64,000 nt of DNA, from contig JASEIU010000001.1 of NCBI GenBank assembly GCA_030017715.1, positions 651,834-715,833 of the forward strand, given 5' to 3'. How positions within the stretch are numbered: position 1 is the stretch's first letter; each line of letters opens with the position of its first letter. A program made the position numbers and the translations under genes. Source of the stretch: Candidatus Saccharicenans sp. GTDB taxonomy: Bacteria > Acidobacteriota > Aminicenantia > Aminicenantales > Saccharicenantaceae. Below the pieces are notes generated by a model, which did not search any database, was not told the origin of the DNA, and saw nothing but the letters and a program-made list of their open reading frames with translations. Positions 1-7,460 of the stretch are shown here, one piece after another.

Positions 1-71
1 TTATTCTTTTTTATGCTTATGGCCATGTTTGTTCTTATCCCGCTTATTTTCATCCCCGATACTCCCATCAT
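1..71 (-). CDS. Partial minor pilin operon gene (PilX-like position)
   Basis: An ATG at 71 on the minus strand opens a frame that stays open for 23 codons to the window edge. It follows the PilW-like gene by 19 bases. A GGAG ribosome binding site at 83-86 lies 11 bases ahead of the start. In type IV pilus minor-pilin operons the gene after PilW is often PilX or a PilY1-type adhesin, so either is possible. No pilin cleavage motif is reached before the edge. A second ATG follows immediately and a third is at codon 7. The reading frame and ribosome binding site are seen; the identity is inferred from position only. Confidence 0.45.
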   Translation of the reverse strand, partial: MMGVSGMKISGIRTNMAISIKKN

Positions 72-90
72 TTTGGCTTTTTCTCCAAAT

Positions 91-1239
91 TTATCTTTGC
101 CCTTGATTGTAGAGATTCAAGCTTAAATTCCTGACGTTGGCCGTGGTTTCCAGAACAAACCGGCGGCGGTAGTCGTCGGTGTTACTGCCGATCGAATCGG
201 ACACAGAAGGTCGGCGATAGTTATGGATGTTGGCCGGAACTTTTCCTGAAACTGAGACAAATCGGTTCGGTGTCCTTCCCACAATGATCAGTCTTATCTG
301 CCGGATCAGAGAAATCTGGTCATCGGTCCAGCTGATATCCCAGGGGCGAAAGCCATCGAGCAGGCCGTCGCCGTCGAGGTCGCCGTTATATTCAAACTGC
401 AGGTCTTCAATGTTCTGGGCTAAGGGCAGATGAATACCGTTATTGGTTACATAAAGAATTCCCGGTTCACCAACATATCCTCTCTGGCCGGCGGTCAGAC
501 CGGGGAATAAAACGGACCCGTAATTTCCGGTGGTGTCCAGCCAGAATTCTTTAACATTGGCGAACATGATCAGTCCGTTGTCAAAATCATCTGACTGACA
601 GTTGGAAGTAGCCATCAGACCCCGCGGGGGGTCAATTCCCGGAGCCAGTCCGGGAGACATGTTAAATTTTTCGTTGGTGCCGCCCTGACTCCAGGTGATA
701 TGGGTTATCATTCTAACCTCTCCTTCCCGGCAGGGAGACTGGGGATTGGGAAGAATCAGGACTATTTTGTTCATATAAAACTCCGCCGGATAGGGGAAGG
801 TCTCAAAGCTTCCGTCATAGACGGAGACTGTGACCGAACTGCCCTGATACTCCTGAATTCTCAGGTTGAGGGGATCATCCATGTTTCCCAGGACAATCAG
901 CCGGTCGGGCCTGACTTCGGAGCCCTGGTCTTCATTGTTGAAACCTTCAAGGGCAAACATTCCGAACTCCGGCGGCAGGCCGGAACCGGCCATTCTCAGG
1001 TCGCGGGCCATAAGAAACATGGCCGAGCGTACATCGTGCTGGAGTTCAGCATATTGCTGCTGGTCAACTGAAATCTGATTGCTTCGGGAATACAGGGTTA
1101 AAGCTCCCACGATGACGATAACCATGATGGCTGAAGCCACCAGAACTTCAATCATGGTAAAGCCCGCCGGTCCGGGTTTTCGATTCTTAAACTCCCGGTT
1201 TGCTTTTTTTATATTCATAGCTTTTATGCCGAGCCTCAT
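91..1239 (-). CDS. PilW-like type IV pilus minor pilin
   Basis: This 382-residue protein has a class III (prepilin) signal: a basic leader of about 26 residues ending in PAG, then FTMIEVLVASAIMV and a hydrophobic helix. PilD-type peptidase would cut after that Gly, and Glu+5 is present. The body of about 330 residues is much longer than a major pilin and fits the PilW/GspJ-like minor pilins that prime or cap type IV pili. An AAGGAG at 1246-1251 places the ATG at 1239. The gene overlaps or abuts the PilV-like gene before it, which indicates one transcript with coupled translation. The exact family name (PilW versus another large pseudopilin) rests on size and gene order. Confidence 0.75.
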   Translation of the reverse strand: MRLGIKAMNIKKANREFKNRKPGPAGFTMIEVLVASAIMVIVIVGALTLYSRSNQISVDQQQYAELQHDVRSAMFLMARDLRMAGSGLPPEFGMFALEGFNNEDQGSEVRPDRLIVLGNMDDPLNLRIQEYQGSSVTVSVYDGSFETFPYPAEFYMNKIVLILPNPQSPCREGEVRMITHITWSQGGTNEKFNMSPGLAPGIDPPRGLMATSNCQSDDFDNGLIMFANVKEFWLDTTGNYGSVLFPGLTAGQRGYVGEPGILYVTNNGIHLPLAQNIEDLQFEYNGDLDGDGLLDGFRPWDISWTDDQISLIRQIRLIIVGRTPNRFVSVSGKVPANIHNYRRPSVSDSIGSNTDDYRRRFVLETTANVRNLSLNLYNQGQR

Positions 1240-1249
1240 TGATTTCTCC

Positions 1250-1762
1250 TTATCTGGAAATAAAGGTATGGATATAGGCTCTGACCCGGTACCTGTCAGG
1301 GCTGGCTATCAATTGATCCCTGGCGACATTCCTGGCAAAAATGGGAAAAACCATGACCAGGACGTTAAAACTGGCAGTGTTGGCGACCTGGGATGGGGTG
1401 ACCACCGTCAGTCTTCGGAAATCCGGTGTCCCGTCTTGATTGATGTCGATGATTTCATCGTTGCTTTCCCCGATGTTAACCGCAGGGAAGGCGCTCAATT
1501 CATCAAGAGTCAGTGTCCTGAGATAATCAATCTGCTGCTGGGCCAGGAAAATGGCGTTGCTCATCTCATTCGACCTGAGATTCTGCATGACGCTAAGGGT
1601 AAAGAGCTGAGCCAGGCTGACAAAGACCACAGTCACCAGAGCCAGACTGATGATGACTTCTATCAGAGTGAAACCTTCCGCTTGATCTGCCTTCCTTACT
1701 CTGGATCTCATCATCTTCTCTTTTGCCCTCCACATCATATTCATTTTGTAGAAAGGTTTCAT
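1250..1762 (-). CDS. PilV-like type IV pilus minor pilin
   Basis: This 170-residue protein carries a prepilin motif (AEG then FTLIEVIISLALVTVVF) after a basic leader of about 30 residues. The N-terminal helix is followed by a globular domain without a clear disulphide pair. Size and position between a GspH/FimT-type and a PilW-type gene match PilV (GspI-like) minor pilins, which join the tip complex of type IV pili. It starts 15 bases after the preceding pseudopilin gene, behind a G-rich ribosome binding site. Later in-frame ATGs at codons 8, 9 and 17 could also serve as starts, and the leader is long, so the true start may be internal. Confidence 0.72.
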   Translation of the reverse strand: MKPFYKMNMMWRAKEKMMRSRVRKADQAEGFTLIEVIISLALVTVVFVSLAQLFTLSVMQNLRSNEMSNAIFLAQQQIDYLRTLTLDELSAFPAVNIGESNDEIIDINQDGTPDFRRLTVVTPSQVANTASFNVLVMVFPIFARNVARDQLIASPDRYRVRAYIHTFISR

Positions 1763-1777
1763 ATCGTTCCCCCATCT

Positions 1778-2308
1778 TCAGCTTTTAGCTTTTTTGTAGC
1801 CTATGGACCCACCGGCGTAGACGGTCAGGATTCTCTGATCCTCCTGACCCAGATTCTTGAGCTTGGCGCTTTGCAGGATAATTCTGAAAGTCTGAGGAGA
1901 GCCGAAATCGTAGTTAGCCACTATTCCCAGTGGTGAAAACACTATCTGCTCGTTGCCAGACGGAAGCTGGATCTTAGGGTTGAATTTAGGGGGCAGTGTT
2001 TTTTTGATAAACCTGTGAACCGGCACCCAGGCAAAAGTGGGCGTCGTTCCTGTCAGTCCCCCTTCTTCCACTTCAACCAGATAGCGCCACTGGTTGTTCT
2101 CCTGGAAAAAGCGCACCCGGCAGTGAACCTTGTCGTTAACCGCAGTGTATCGGGCAGCTTCCATGGTAGTCAGCAGGTCCCGGGCGGCGCTGTCCAGAGC
2201 CCTGGCTTCCAGAACATTCAAAATACTGGGGTAAGATGCAGCCAGAATGATGCCGATTATTCCCATCACCACAATGATTTCAATAAGAGTAAACCCTTCT
2301 TTTTTCAT
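1778..2308 (-). CDS. GspH/FimT-family pseudopilin
   Basis: This 176-residue protein has a short basic leader (MKKEG) followed by FTLIEIIVVMGIIGIILAAS, a textbook type IV prepilin cleavage site and helix. The rest resembles the GspH/FimT domain: a helix with AARDLLTTMEAARYTAV, then beta-rich sequence with a late segment reading VFSPLGIV. GspH/FimT proteins are minor pseudopilins at the tip of type II secretion pseudopili or type IV pili. It is the first gene of the minus-strand minor-pilin operon. A purine-rich stretch (AGGGAATTGAAAG) precedes the ATG at 2308. Pilus and secretion-system roles cannot be told apart from this gene alone; the neighbouring PilV- and PilW-like genes favour pili. Confidence 0.82.
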   Translation of the reverse strand: MKKEGFTLIEIIVVMGIIGIILAASYPSILNVLEARALDSAARDLLTTMEAARYTAVNDKVHCRVRFFQENNQWRYLVEVEEGGLTGTTPTFAWVPVHRFIKKTLPPKFNPKIQLPSGNEQIVFSPLGIVANYDFGSPQTFRIILQSAKLKNLGQEDQRILTVYAGGSIGYKKAKS

Positions 2309-2646
2309 CTTTCAATTCCCTGCCGGTTCATTATTTGCTCTAATTTTACCCCAGCCCGGAGATAAAAAGCAATAAAATCAATAGGATGGAGGCGGCCGCG
2401 GTGAAACAAATGGCCTCGGCGGTCTGAAGGAACCAATTGATAGCCTGATAACGATAGGAAACAAGAACCTGGCGGCCGGCGATTCCCGGACATGATTACA
2501 GTTTTGCCTCCTGATGATAAGCTTATTTTTCTCCCCGTTAAAGGCAATAATCACCAGGGGTGATTTTAGGGGTGATTATCAGTCTCTTTGTCGGCAGTTT
2601 TTACCTTATAATTGTTCTCCGGCCATGGCGCTGAATATTGAGGAGA
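2309..2646. other. Intergenic region with small membrane-peptide remnant
   Basis: This spacer separates the S9 peptidase terminator from the pilin operon. On the minus strand a frame from 2495 to 2346 encodes about 49 residues ending in a convincing transmembrane segment (AEAICFTAAASILLILLLF). It has no ATG, GTG or early TTG start. An AGGAGG at 2507-2512 lies upstream, but its nearest ATG (2493) is in a different frame; that frame runs to overlap the pilin start as ATGA at 2305-2308 but has unprotein-like composition. A frameshifted small membrane-protein gene or a leader is possible. The repeats at 2547-2579 are described separately. Confidence 0.3.
2547..2579. repeat. Inverted and direct repeat upstream of pilin operon
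   Basis: ATAATCACC (2547-2555) pairs with GGTGATTAT (2571-2579) around a 15-base loop. Overlapping this is a direct repeat, AGGGGTGATT at 2556-2565 and 2568-2577. The 12-mer GGGGTGATTTTA (2557-2568) occurs on the opposite strand at 51094-51105, upstream of the GGDEF gene. It could be a regulator site or a REP-like palindrome. Confidence 0.55.
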
Positions 2647-2675
2647 AAAAGGGCTGACCTGAAACCTGCCCTTTT
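2647..2675 (-). terminator. Intrinsic terminator of S9 peptidase gene
   Basis: AAAAGGGC (2647-2654) pairs with GCCCTTTT (2668-2675), leaving a 13-base loop. Read on the minus strand, the stem is followed by a T-rich run, as expected for termination 12 bases past the S9 peptidase stop codon. Confidence 0.75.
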
Positions 2676-2687
2676 AAAACCAGCATC

Positions 2688-4799
2688 TTATCTGTTCAGC
2701 ACCAGATTTTCTATGAAAAATTCCATCATCCGGTCAAGCCGGATGGAGGTGTGTCCCATGTCCGGACCGACCTGGACTTCAAAAGACTTGTTGGTCCTCT
2801 GCAGAGCCTGGATCAACTGCATGGCGTTGTTGGGGTGGACATTGTTGTCGGCTGTTCCGTAATAGATCATCAGTCGCCCCTTGAGATTGTTGACATAGGT
2901 GAGAGCGCTGCCATTCTTATAGCCGTCTTTGTTTTCCTGGGGAATCCACATATATCGCTCGGTGTATATGCTGTCATAATGCTCCCAAGCTGTCACCGGA
3001 GAAGAGGCGCAGGCGGCGGCAAAAACCTCAGGATGCCTGAGAATGGCCATGATGGAAGCATAGCCGCCATATGACGTTCCGAAAATTCCCACCCGGCTGC
3101 CGTCCACATAGGACCTCTGGCTGAGGGCTCTGACTCCGGCCGCCTGGTCGTCTATTTCCACCACACCAAGCTTCTGGTAGATAGCGTCTAAAAATTTCTT
3201 GCCCCTCCCGGCGGCGCTGCGGGAGTCAAGGGAAGCCACCAGAAAGCCGAATTCGGTCAGGGGATTGGGGGTGATGAAGGTCTCCCGGGCCCCGTTGGTG
3301 GCTGGACCGGCATAAACGCTCACCAGCAGCGGATATTTTTTGTTCGGGTCAAAGTTGGAGGGGAACTGGAGCAGCCCGTAGAGTTCTGTCTGTCCGTCAG
3401 CGGCCCGGAAGGTAAACAGTTCAGCCTTCTTGAGACCGAGGGCTTCAAACTTGCTCAGGTCCGACTGAGCCAGTTCTTTGATCAGGCTGCCGGAGGTGGA
3501 ATACAGGCGGGTGAATGGGGGATTATCATGGGTCTGGGCGACATCCACAAAATATTTATAATTGGGGGAAATATCCACCGCATGGTTGAAAGCCGGGTCG
3601 GTCAACCGCCGGTCGTTTTTCCCGGTCAGGGACACCCGGTGGAGCTGGACCTTCATCTGGTTGTCTCCGCTGCGGGCGGTATAGTAAACCAGACCGGCTT
3701 TTTCGTCCACCGCGACCACCCCGACCACCTCGAAAGGATGGCGGGTGAGAGTGGCCAGAAGTTTGCCGCTCAAATCGTAAAGATACAGGTTCCTGAAGCC
3801 GGTGCGCTCGGAGACCAGAATGAACCTTCGCCCGTCTTTAAGCCAGGTAATCTGGGGAGAATTTTCTGTCCAGGAAGCCGGCCATTCTTCACGGACGACA
3901 ACTCTGGTCCGGCCGCTGTCAGGGTCGGCCGCAACCAGTTCGGTAATGTTCTGGCGGCGGTTGGCCCGGAAGAAAAGGATTTCCCGTCCATCTTTAGTCC
4001 AGTTTATTCCGTAAACATAATGGCCGACCACTTCGTTGGAAAAGGGCTGTCCGTCCCGGACATCGATCGTGGTGATTTGTTTGGTCTCCAGGTCGTAGAC
4101 CAGCAGGTCAACCACCGGATTGGGTTCGCCGGCTTTGGGGTAGGGTTCGATATCCATTTTGCTGTAGAGTTTGGTCTGGTCCAGCTGCAGATAATAGTCG
4201 GGCACATTTTTCTCGTCAAAACGGTAAAAGGCCAATTTCCGGCTGTCCGGCGACCACCACATAGCCGTAATCTGGTTCAGCTCTTCGCCGTAGACCCAGG
4301 AGGCCGAACCATTCTTAACCCGGTTCAGGTCGGAACCGTCGGTGGTGATGGCTATTTCGGCTCCAACGGCCAGGTCTTCCAGGTAAAGATTGCGATTTTT
4401 ATAAACGGCCTTGAATTTCTGGTTTGGGGATTCGGCAGAGGTGAACTGCCGGCCGCGCTCGGGAAAGCCGGCCCGGCGGCCGAAAGGCATCGGCGGCTGT
4501 TCCGCAGCCTTCCCAATTTCAGTTAATTTTTTGGTCTTGAGGTCAAACCGCCACTGTTTCCCGTCCCAGGCGAACTCCAGGGCCTCTCCTTCGTCTTTCC
4601 AGGTCACCCGGAGGGCTCCGGATTTAACTGCCTCACGTATTTCTTTAGACAGCCGTTCATAACGGTCGTAATTGGGATAAGTTTTGAGACGATCCTGGGA
4701 ATACAAAGATGAAGAAGAAAAAATAAAACTTAAAACAAACATAAGTCCCAGAACGAGGATTGCAGCTTTTAAGACTGGCTGGTTATTTGTTTTAGGCAT
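2688..4799 (-). CDS. Exported S9 family peptidase (dipeptidyl-peptidase IV type)
   Basis: This 703-residue protein begins with an uncleaved-looking basic N-terminus and a hydrophobic signal (about residues 10-34), so it is exported. The middle (about 60-480) has repeated propeller-like segments such as WSPDSRKLAFYRFDE, typical of the DPP IV N-terminal beta-propeller. The C-terminal alpha/beta-hydrolase domain holds the full S9 triad: Ser in GTSYGGYAS (near residue 575), Asp in GTADNN (near 650) and His in DMGHTS (near 681). S9B enzymes release dipeptides, often after proline, from peptides taken from the environment. The length matches the family. GGAGG ahead of the ATG at 4799 supports the start, and an intrinsic terminator follows. 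Peptide scavenging fits the amino-acid symporter nearby. Confidence 0.92.
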   Translation of the reverse strand: MPKTNNQPVLKAAILVLGLMFVLSFIFSSSSLYSQDRLKTYPNYDRYERLSKEIREAVKSGALRVTWKDEGEALEFAWDGKQWRFDLKTKKLTEIGKAAEQPPMPFGRRAGFPERGRQFTSAESPNQKFKAVYKNRNLYLEDLAVGAEIAITTDGSDLNRVKNGSASWVYGEELNQITAMWWSPDSRKLAFYRFDEKNVPDYYLQLDQTKLYSKMDIEPYPKAGEPNPVVDLLVYDLETKQITTIDVRDGQPFSNEVVGHYVYGINWTKDGREILFFRANRRQNITELVAADPDSGRTRVVVREEWPASWTENSPQITWLKDGRRFILVSERTGFRNLYLYDLSGKLLATLTRHPFEVVGVVAVDEKAGLVYYTARSGDNQMKVQLHRVSLTGKNDRRLTDPAFNHAVDISPNYKYFVDVAQTHDNPPFTRLYSTSGSLIKELAQSDLSKFEALGLKKAELFTFRAADGQTELYGLLQFPSNFDPNKKYPLLVSVYAGPATNGARETFITPNPLTEFGFLVASLDSRSAAGRGKKFLDAIYQKLGVVEIDDQAAGVRALSQRSYVDGSRVGIFGTSYGGYASIMAILRHPEVFAAACASSPVTAWEHYDSIYTERYMWIPQENKDGYKNGSALTYVNNLKGRLMIYYGTADNNVHPNNAMQLIQALQRTNKSFEVQVGPDMGHTSIRLDRMMEFFIENLVLNR

Positions 4800-5068
4800 G
4801 CTTCCTCCAGAGGCTCGATTATTTTATCAGAAAAAGAATTATACTCAGCTGAAAAAATTTTTCAGCAAGAATATTATTTATCCCAAGAAATGTCCTGGCC
4901 TTTTGGCCGGGCCTGAGGTGGTCAGAAATCAGCGCTCGGCAGGCCCCCTGATGCTATCCGTCGACTGATATTTGATGGTCGTAGCCTTTTGATATTAATA
5001 AAGCCCATGAATGAATCTTCATGTATCCCTTTTACTTTAAGAAGCGGTCAGAAAACCCAGCCGGTCAG
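4800..5068. other. Intergenic region between S9 peptidase and tRNA-Lys
   Basis: No credible gene is seen. The region holds a perfect palindrome with 9-base arms (GCTGAAAAA/TTTTTCAGC, 4848-4866) next to the minus-strand -10 box, and a short inverted repeat CATGAA/TTCATG at 5006-5023. Together with the tRNA promoter it accounts for the gap up to 5111. Confidence 0.5.
4838..4869 (-). promoter_or_regulatory. Probable promoter and palindromic operator of S9 peptidase
   Basis: On the minus strand TATAAT lies at 4838-4843, about 38 bases before the peptidase start. A perfect palindrome, GCTGAAAAA-A-TTTTTCAGC (4848-4866), covers the place where the -35 box should be. A TTGCTG (4864-4869) is a possible -35 at a long 20-base spacing. 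A protein bound to the palindrome would block RNA polymerase. Confidence 0.5.
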
Positions 5069-5097
5069 TTGACAACTTTGGCTGTCTAAATTAAACT
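5069..5097 (+). promoter_or_regulatory. Promoter of tRNA-Lys
   Basis: TTGACA (5069-5074) and TAAACT (5092-5097) are separated by 17 bases. The expected transcription start, near 5104, is a few bases before the mature tRNA 5' end at 5112. Confidence 0.7.
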
Positions 5098-5111
5098 TAA
5101 TGAGAATCTCT

Positions 5112-5184
5112 GGCCCGTTAGCTCAACAGGTAGAGCAGCGGACTCTTAATCCGCGGGTTGAAGGTTCGAGTCCTTCACGGGTCA
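5112..5184 (+). tRNA. tRNA-Lys (anticodon CTT)
   Basis: The 73-base sequence folds into a full cloverleaf. The acceptor stem GGCCCGT pairs with ACGGGTC (one G-U pair). The anticodon stem GCGGA/TCCGC closes the loop CTCTTAA, giving anticodon CTT at 5145-5147. The T arm has GGTTCGAGTCC. The discriminator base is A at 5184 and CCA is not encoded. A T-run follows directly and may end transcription or be read through into the next gene. Confidence 0.95.
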
Positions 5185-5203
5185 TTTTTTTCTGGAGGGC
5201 AAG

Positions 5204-5578
5204 TTGAAGGGAAAGGGCACTCTGGCCATACTTCTTCTGGTCGCGGTCGTTATCTTTTTTGTCTATTTTTTGAAAACCGAAAAAAAGGCCCCGGTCGAGG
5301 AACAGGTTTCGCGCTTTAACCGGACCAGAGCCGAGCTGACTTCAGTCAACCTGGAGCAGGTGGGGCGGGCAGTCCAGGAATGGATGGCCGAACACGAGGG
5401 TAGAGTGCCGGAATCCCTGAGGGAGATGCAGGGTAGCCGTAGCTACGGGCTAAGCTTGACCGACGGCTGGGGTCGGAACATCAGATATCAAAAGCTATCT
5501 GAAACAGAATTTGAACTCCGCTCGGCAGGTCAGGATGGGCAATTTGACACGGAAGACGACGTCGTCAGGTCTTATTGA
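5204..5578 (+). CDS. GspG-like small membrane-anchored protein
   Basis: This 124-residue protein has one N-terminal membrane helix (about residues 5-23) and a soluble domain. The C-terminal part, with DGWGRNIRYQ followed by GQDGQFDTEDDVV, resembles the C-terminus of GspG-type pseudopilins, where acidic residues bind calcium. The typical prepilin cleavage motif (GFTLIE) is absent, so it is not a normal pseudopilin. The start is a TTG at 5204, five bases after GGAGG (5194-5198); no ATG fits. It lies 19 bases after tRNA-Lys and could share its transcript. Its function is unknown; a periplasmic domain borrowed from the pseudopilin fold is the best reading. Confidence 0.65.
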   Translation: MKGKGTLAILLLVAVVIFFVYFLKTEKKAPVEEQVSRFNRTRAELTSVNLEQVGRAVQEWMAEHEGRVPESLREMQGSRSYGLSLTDGWGRNIRYQKLSETEFELRSAGQDGQFDTEDDVVRSY

Positions 5579-5801
5579 TTTAATCTGCTCAGGTTAAAAG
5601 ACTGGTTATAAGAACCATTAACATCAGTCCGGTGTAAGAGAGAAGGTCGGTCCGTCTTTTTCAAGCCTTCCGGGTCGGTCAGGATTTTTGGTAACCTAAA
5701 ATATTGAATTCTTTGCCTAACATAAAAAGCAAGAGGGAAAGCACCTCCCCTTAATTCTAACCGCTTCTTTTTCTGTCGACTAGGTCTCAAAAATTTATTT
5801 T

Positions 5802-7172
5802 TTATAGTTCGGGGTGCTTTTCCTTCATCTCCTTTAGGCGCTTGGCCAGCACTCCAGACAGCAGTAGCAAACCAATCAGATTGGGAAAAGCCATAAAGGC
5901 ATTGGCAATGTCCCCCATGAAGAAGACGATTTCGATTGAGACTACCGCCCCGATGAAGGTCAAGGCTATAAAGACAACACGATAAGGCAGGGCGATTTTG
6001 ATTCCGAACAGGTACTTGAGGCACTGTTCACCGTAATAACACCAGCCGATGAGAGTTGTATAACCAAAGAAAAATGAACAGATGGAGACGATTATACCAC
6101 CGAGATGGGGAAGGGTTTTGGAAAAGGCGGTCACAGTCATGGCCGAACCGGAGACGCCGCTGGTCCAGACTCCAGAAGACAGGTTTATCAGGGCGGTGAA
6201 GCTACAGACCAGGATAGTGTCGATAAAAACCTCCATCACTCCGATCAAACCCTGATGCAGAGGGCTTGGCGTCTGGGCGGCAGCATGAGCGATCGGGCCG
6301 CTGCCCAGCCCGGCTTCGTTCGAAAGGATGCCGCGGCGGGCTCCAAACTGAATCGCATTCTTTATGGTGGCTCCAAGGAATCCGCCTGTAGCCGCAGCCG
6401 GAGTGAAGGCGTATTCAAAAATAAGTAAGAAAGTTCTGGGAAGAGCACCGATGTTATCAATCAAAACAATAATCCCGGCGGCCAGATAAAGCAAGATCAT
6501 GGTCGGGACCAGCCTTTCGGCAACCGCCCCGATTCTCTTAATACCGCCGATGACCACCAGGCCGACAAAAAAGGTAATTACAATCCCGGTCAGGACCGGA
6601 GGAATTCCGAATTGGGTTTTGAAGGCCAGGGACATCTGGTTGCTCTGCATCATGTTGCCGGTTCCCAAAAGAGAAGCGAAGGCTCCACAGACTGCAAAGA
6701 ATCCAGCCAGGAAAACGGCGAACTTTGTCTTGTTAAGGCCGTTCTTAATATAATACATGGGTCCGCCGGCTATCGTGCCGTCCGGGTGTTTTTCGCGGTA
6801 GAGAACTCCGAGAAAGGCTTCAGAGAACTTGGTTGCCATTCCAAGGAAACCGCAGATCCACATCCAGAAGATGGCTCCGGGCCCTCCCCAATAAAGAGCC
6901 GTGGCCACCCCGGCTATGTTGCCGTTTCCGACGGTAGCGGCCAGGGCCGTCGACACCGCGGCAAAAGGCGAGACGTCACCCTCACCGCTTTTTTTTCTGG
7001 AAGCTCGGCTGAACATAACCTTAAAAGCAGTTCCCAGTTTTCTGAACTGCAGAAATCCGATTCTTATTGTTAGAAGAAGTCCAACCCCGAATAGAATTGG
7101 GACCATGATGGTCCAGATATTAGAGGCGGTTTTGTCCAGCCAGGTGGCCAGGTTCTTCAGAATGAGTTCCAT
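5802..7172 (-). CDS. Sodium:alanine/glycine symporter (AGCS family)
   Basis: This 456-residue protein has about ten hydrophobic segments and the AGCS family signatures: an N-terminal stretch with GVGLLLTIRIGFLQFR, the conserved region ATVGNGNIAGVATAL followed by GGPGAIFWMW, and RRGILSNEAGLGSGPIAHA in the middle. These carriers import alanine, glycine or similar small amino acids with sodium at the cytoplasmic membrane. The length matches AlsT/AgcS. AGGAG precedes the ATG by eight bases. A pair of 13-base direct repeats and an inverted repeat lie about 30-77 bases upstream, suggesting regulation. Uptake of small amino acids fits a peptide-fermenting lifestyle. Exact substrate cannot be read from sequence. 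Confidence 0.92.
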   Translation of the reverse strand: MELILKNLATWLDKTASNIWTIMVPILFGVGLLLTIRIGFLQFRKLGTAFKVMFSRASRKKSGEGDVSPFAAVSTALAATVGNGNIAGVATALYWGGPGAIFWMWICGFLGMATKFSEAFLGVLYREKHPDGTIAGGPMYYIKNGLNKTKFAVFLAGFFAVCGAFASLLGTGNMMQSNQMSLAFKTQFGIPPVLTGIVITFFVGLVVIGGIKRIGAVAERLVPTMILLYLAAGIIVLIDNIGALPRTFLLIFEYAFTPAAATGGFLGATIKNAIQFGARRGILSNEAGLGSGPIAHAAAQTPSPLHQGLIGVMEVFIDTILVCSFTALINLSSGVWTSGVSGSAMTVTAFSKTLPHLGGIIVSICSFFFGYTTLIGWCYYGEQCLKYLFGIKIALPYRVVFIALTFIGAVVSIEIVFFMGDIANAFMAFPNLIGLLLLSGVLAKRLKEMKEKHPEL

Positions 7173-7201
7173 GGGGCGCGCTCCTGTATAGAAAATATAT
7201 T

Positions 7202-7249
7202 CGTTATTCTTTCTTTAACCGTTCTCAAAATAACGTTTCTTTCTTTAAC
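7202..7249 (-). promoter_or_regulatory. Operator-like repeats upstream of the AGCS symporter
   Basis: TTCTTTCTTTAAC occurs exactly at 7207-7219 and 7237-7249, spaced by 30 bases (about three helical turns). CGTTATT (7202-7208) and AATAACG (7229-7235) form an inverted repeat around the first copy. The set sits 30-77 bases before the symporter start, the usual place for a regulator to act. Confidence 0.55.
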
Positions 7250-7386
7250 ACACCCTTCGGGGGCTGTCAATCAGAATGTTCTTTCGGGCCAGACCTCAAA
7301 TCGGGCCGGCGAGAGGCCGGCCAGGCAACAAGAAAATTAGAGGAATCGCCGCCAGACAAAGAGGCCGCCCCGCAGTCCTGCCTGTC

Positions 7387-7415
7387 TTGATATTTCAGGA
7401 CGGATCTGCTATGCT
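7387..7415 (+). promoter_or_regulatory. Promoter of rpoZ
   Basis: TTGATA (7387-7392) and TATGCT (7410-7415) lie 17 bases apart. TG at 7407-7408 makes an extended -10. The predicted transcript starts near 7422, leaving a leader of about 39 bases with an AAGGAG site before the TTG start. Confidence 0.72.
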
Positions 7416-7460
7416 TATTATCCAGTTTCATCCGATATCCAGAAAAGGAGAAGGCTGCTC

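Noticed and set aside
2305-2547. 80-codon minus-strand frame before the pilin operon
   Set aside because: Its composition is rich in Arg, His and Ser and unlike a protein, it covers the repeat region, and the ATG is 13 bases from the nearest AGGAGG. The ATGA overlap with the pilin start may be chance.
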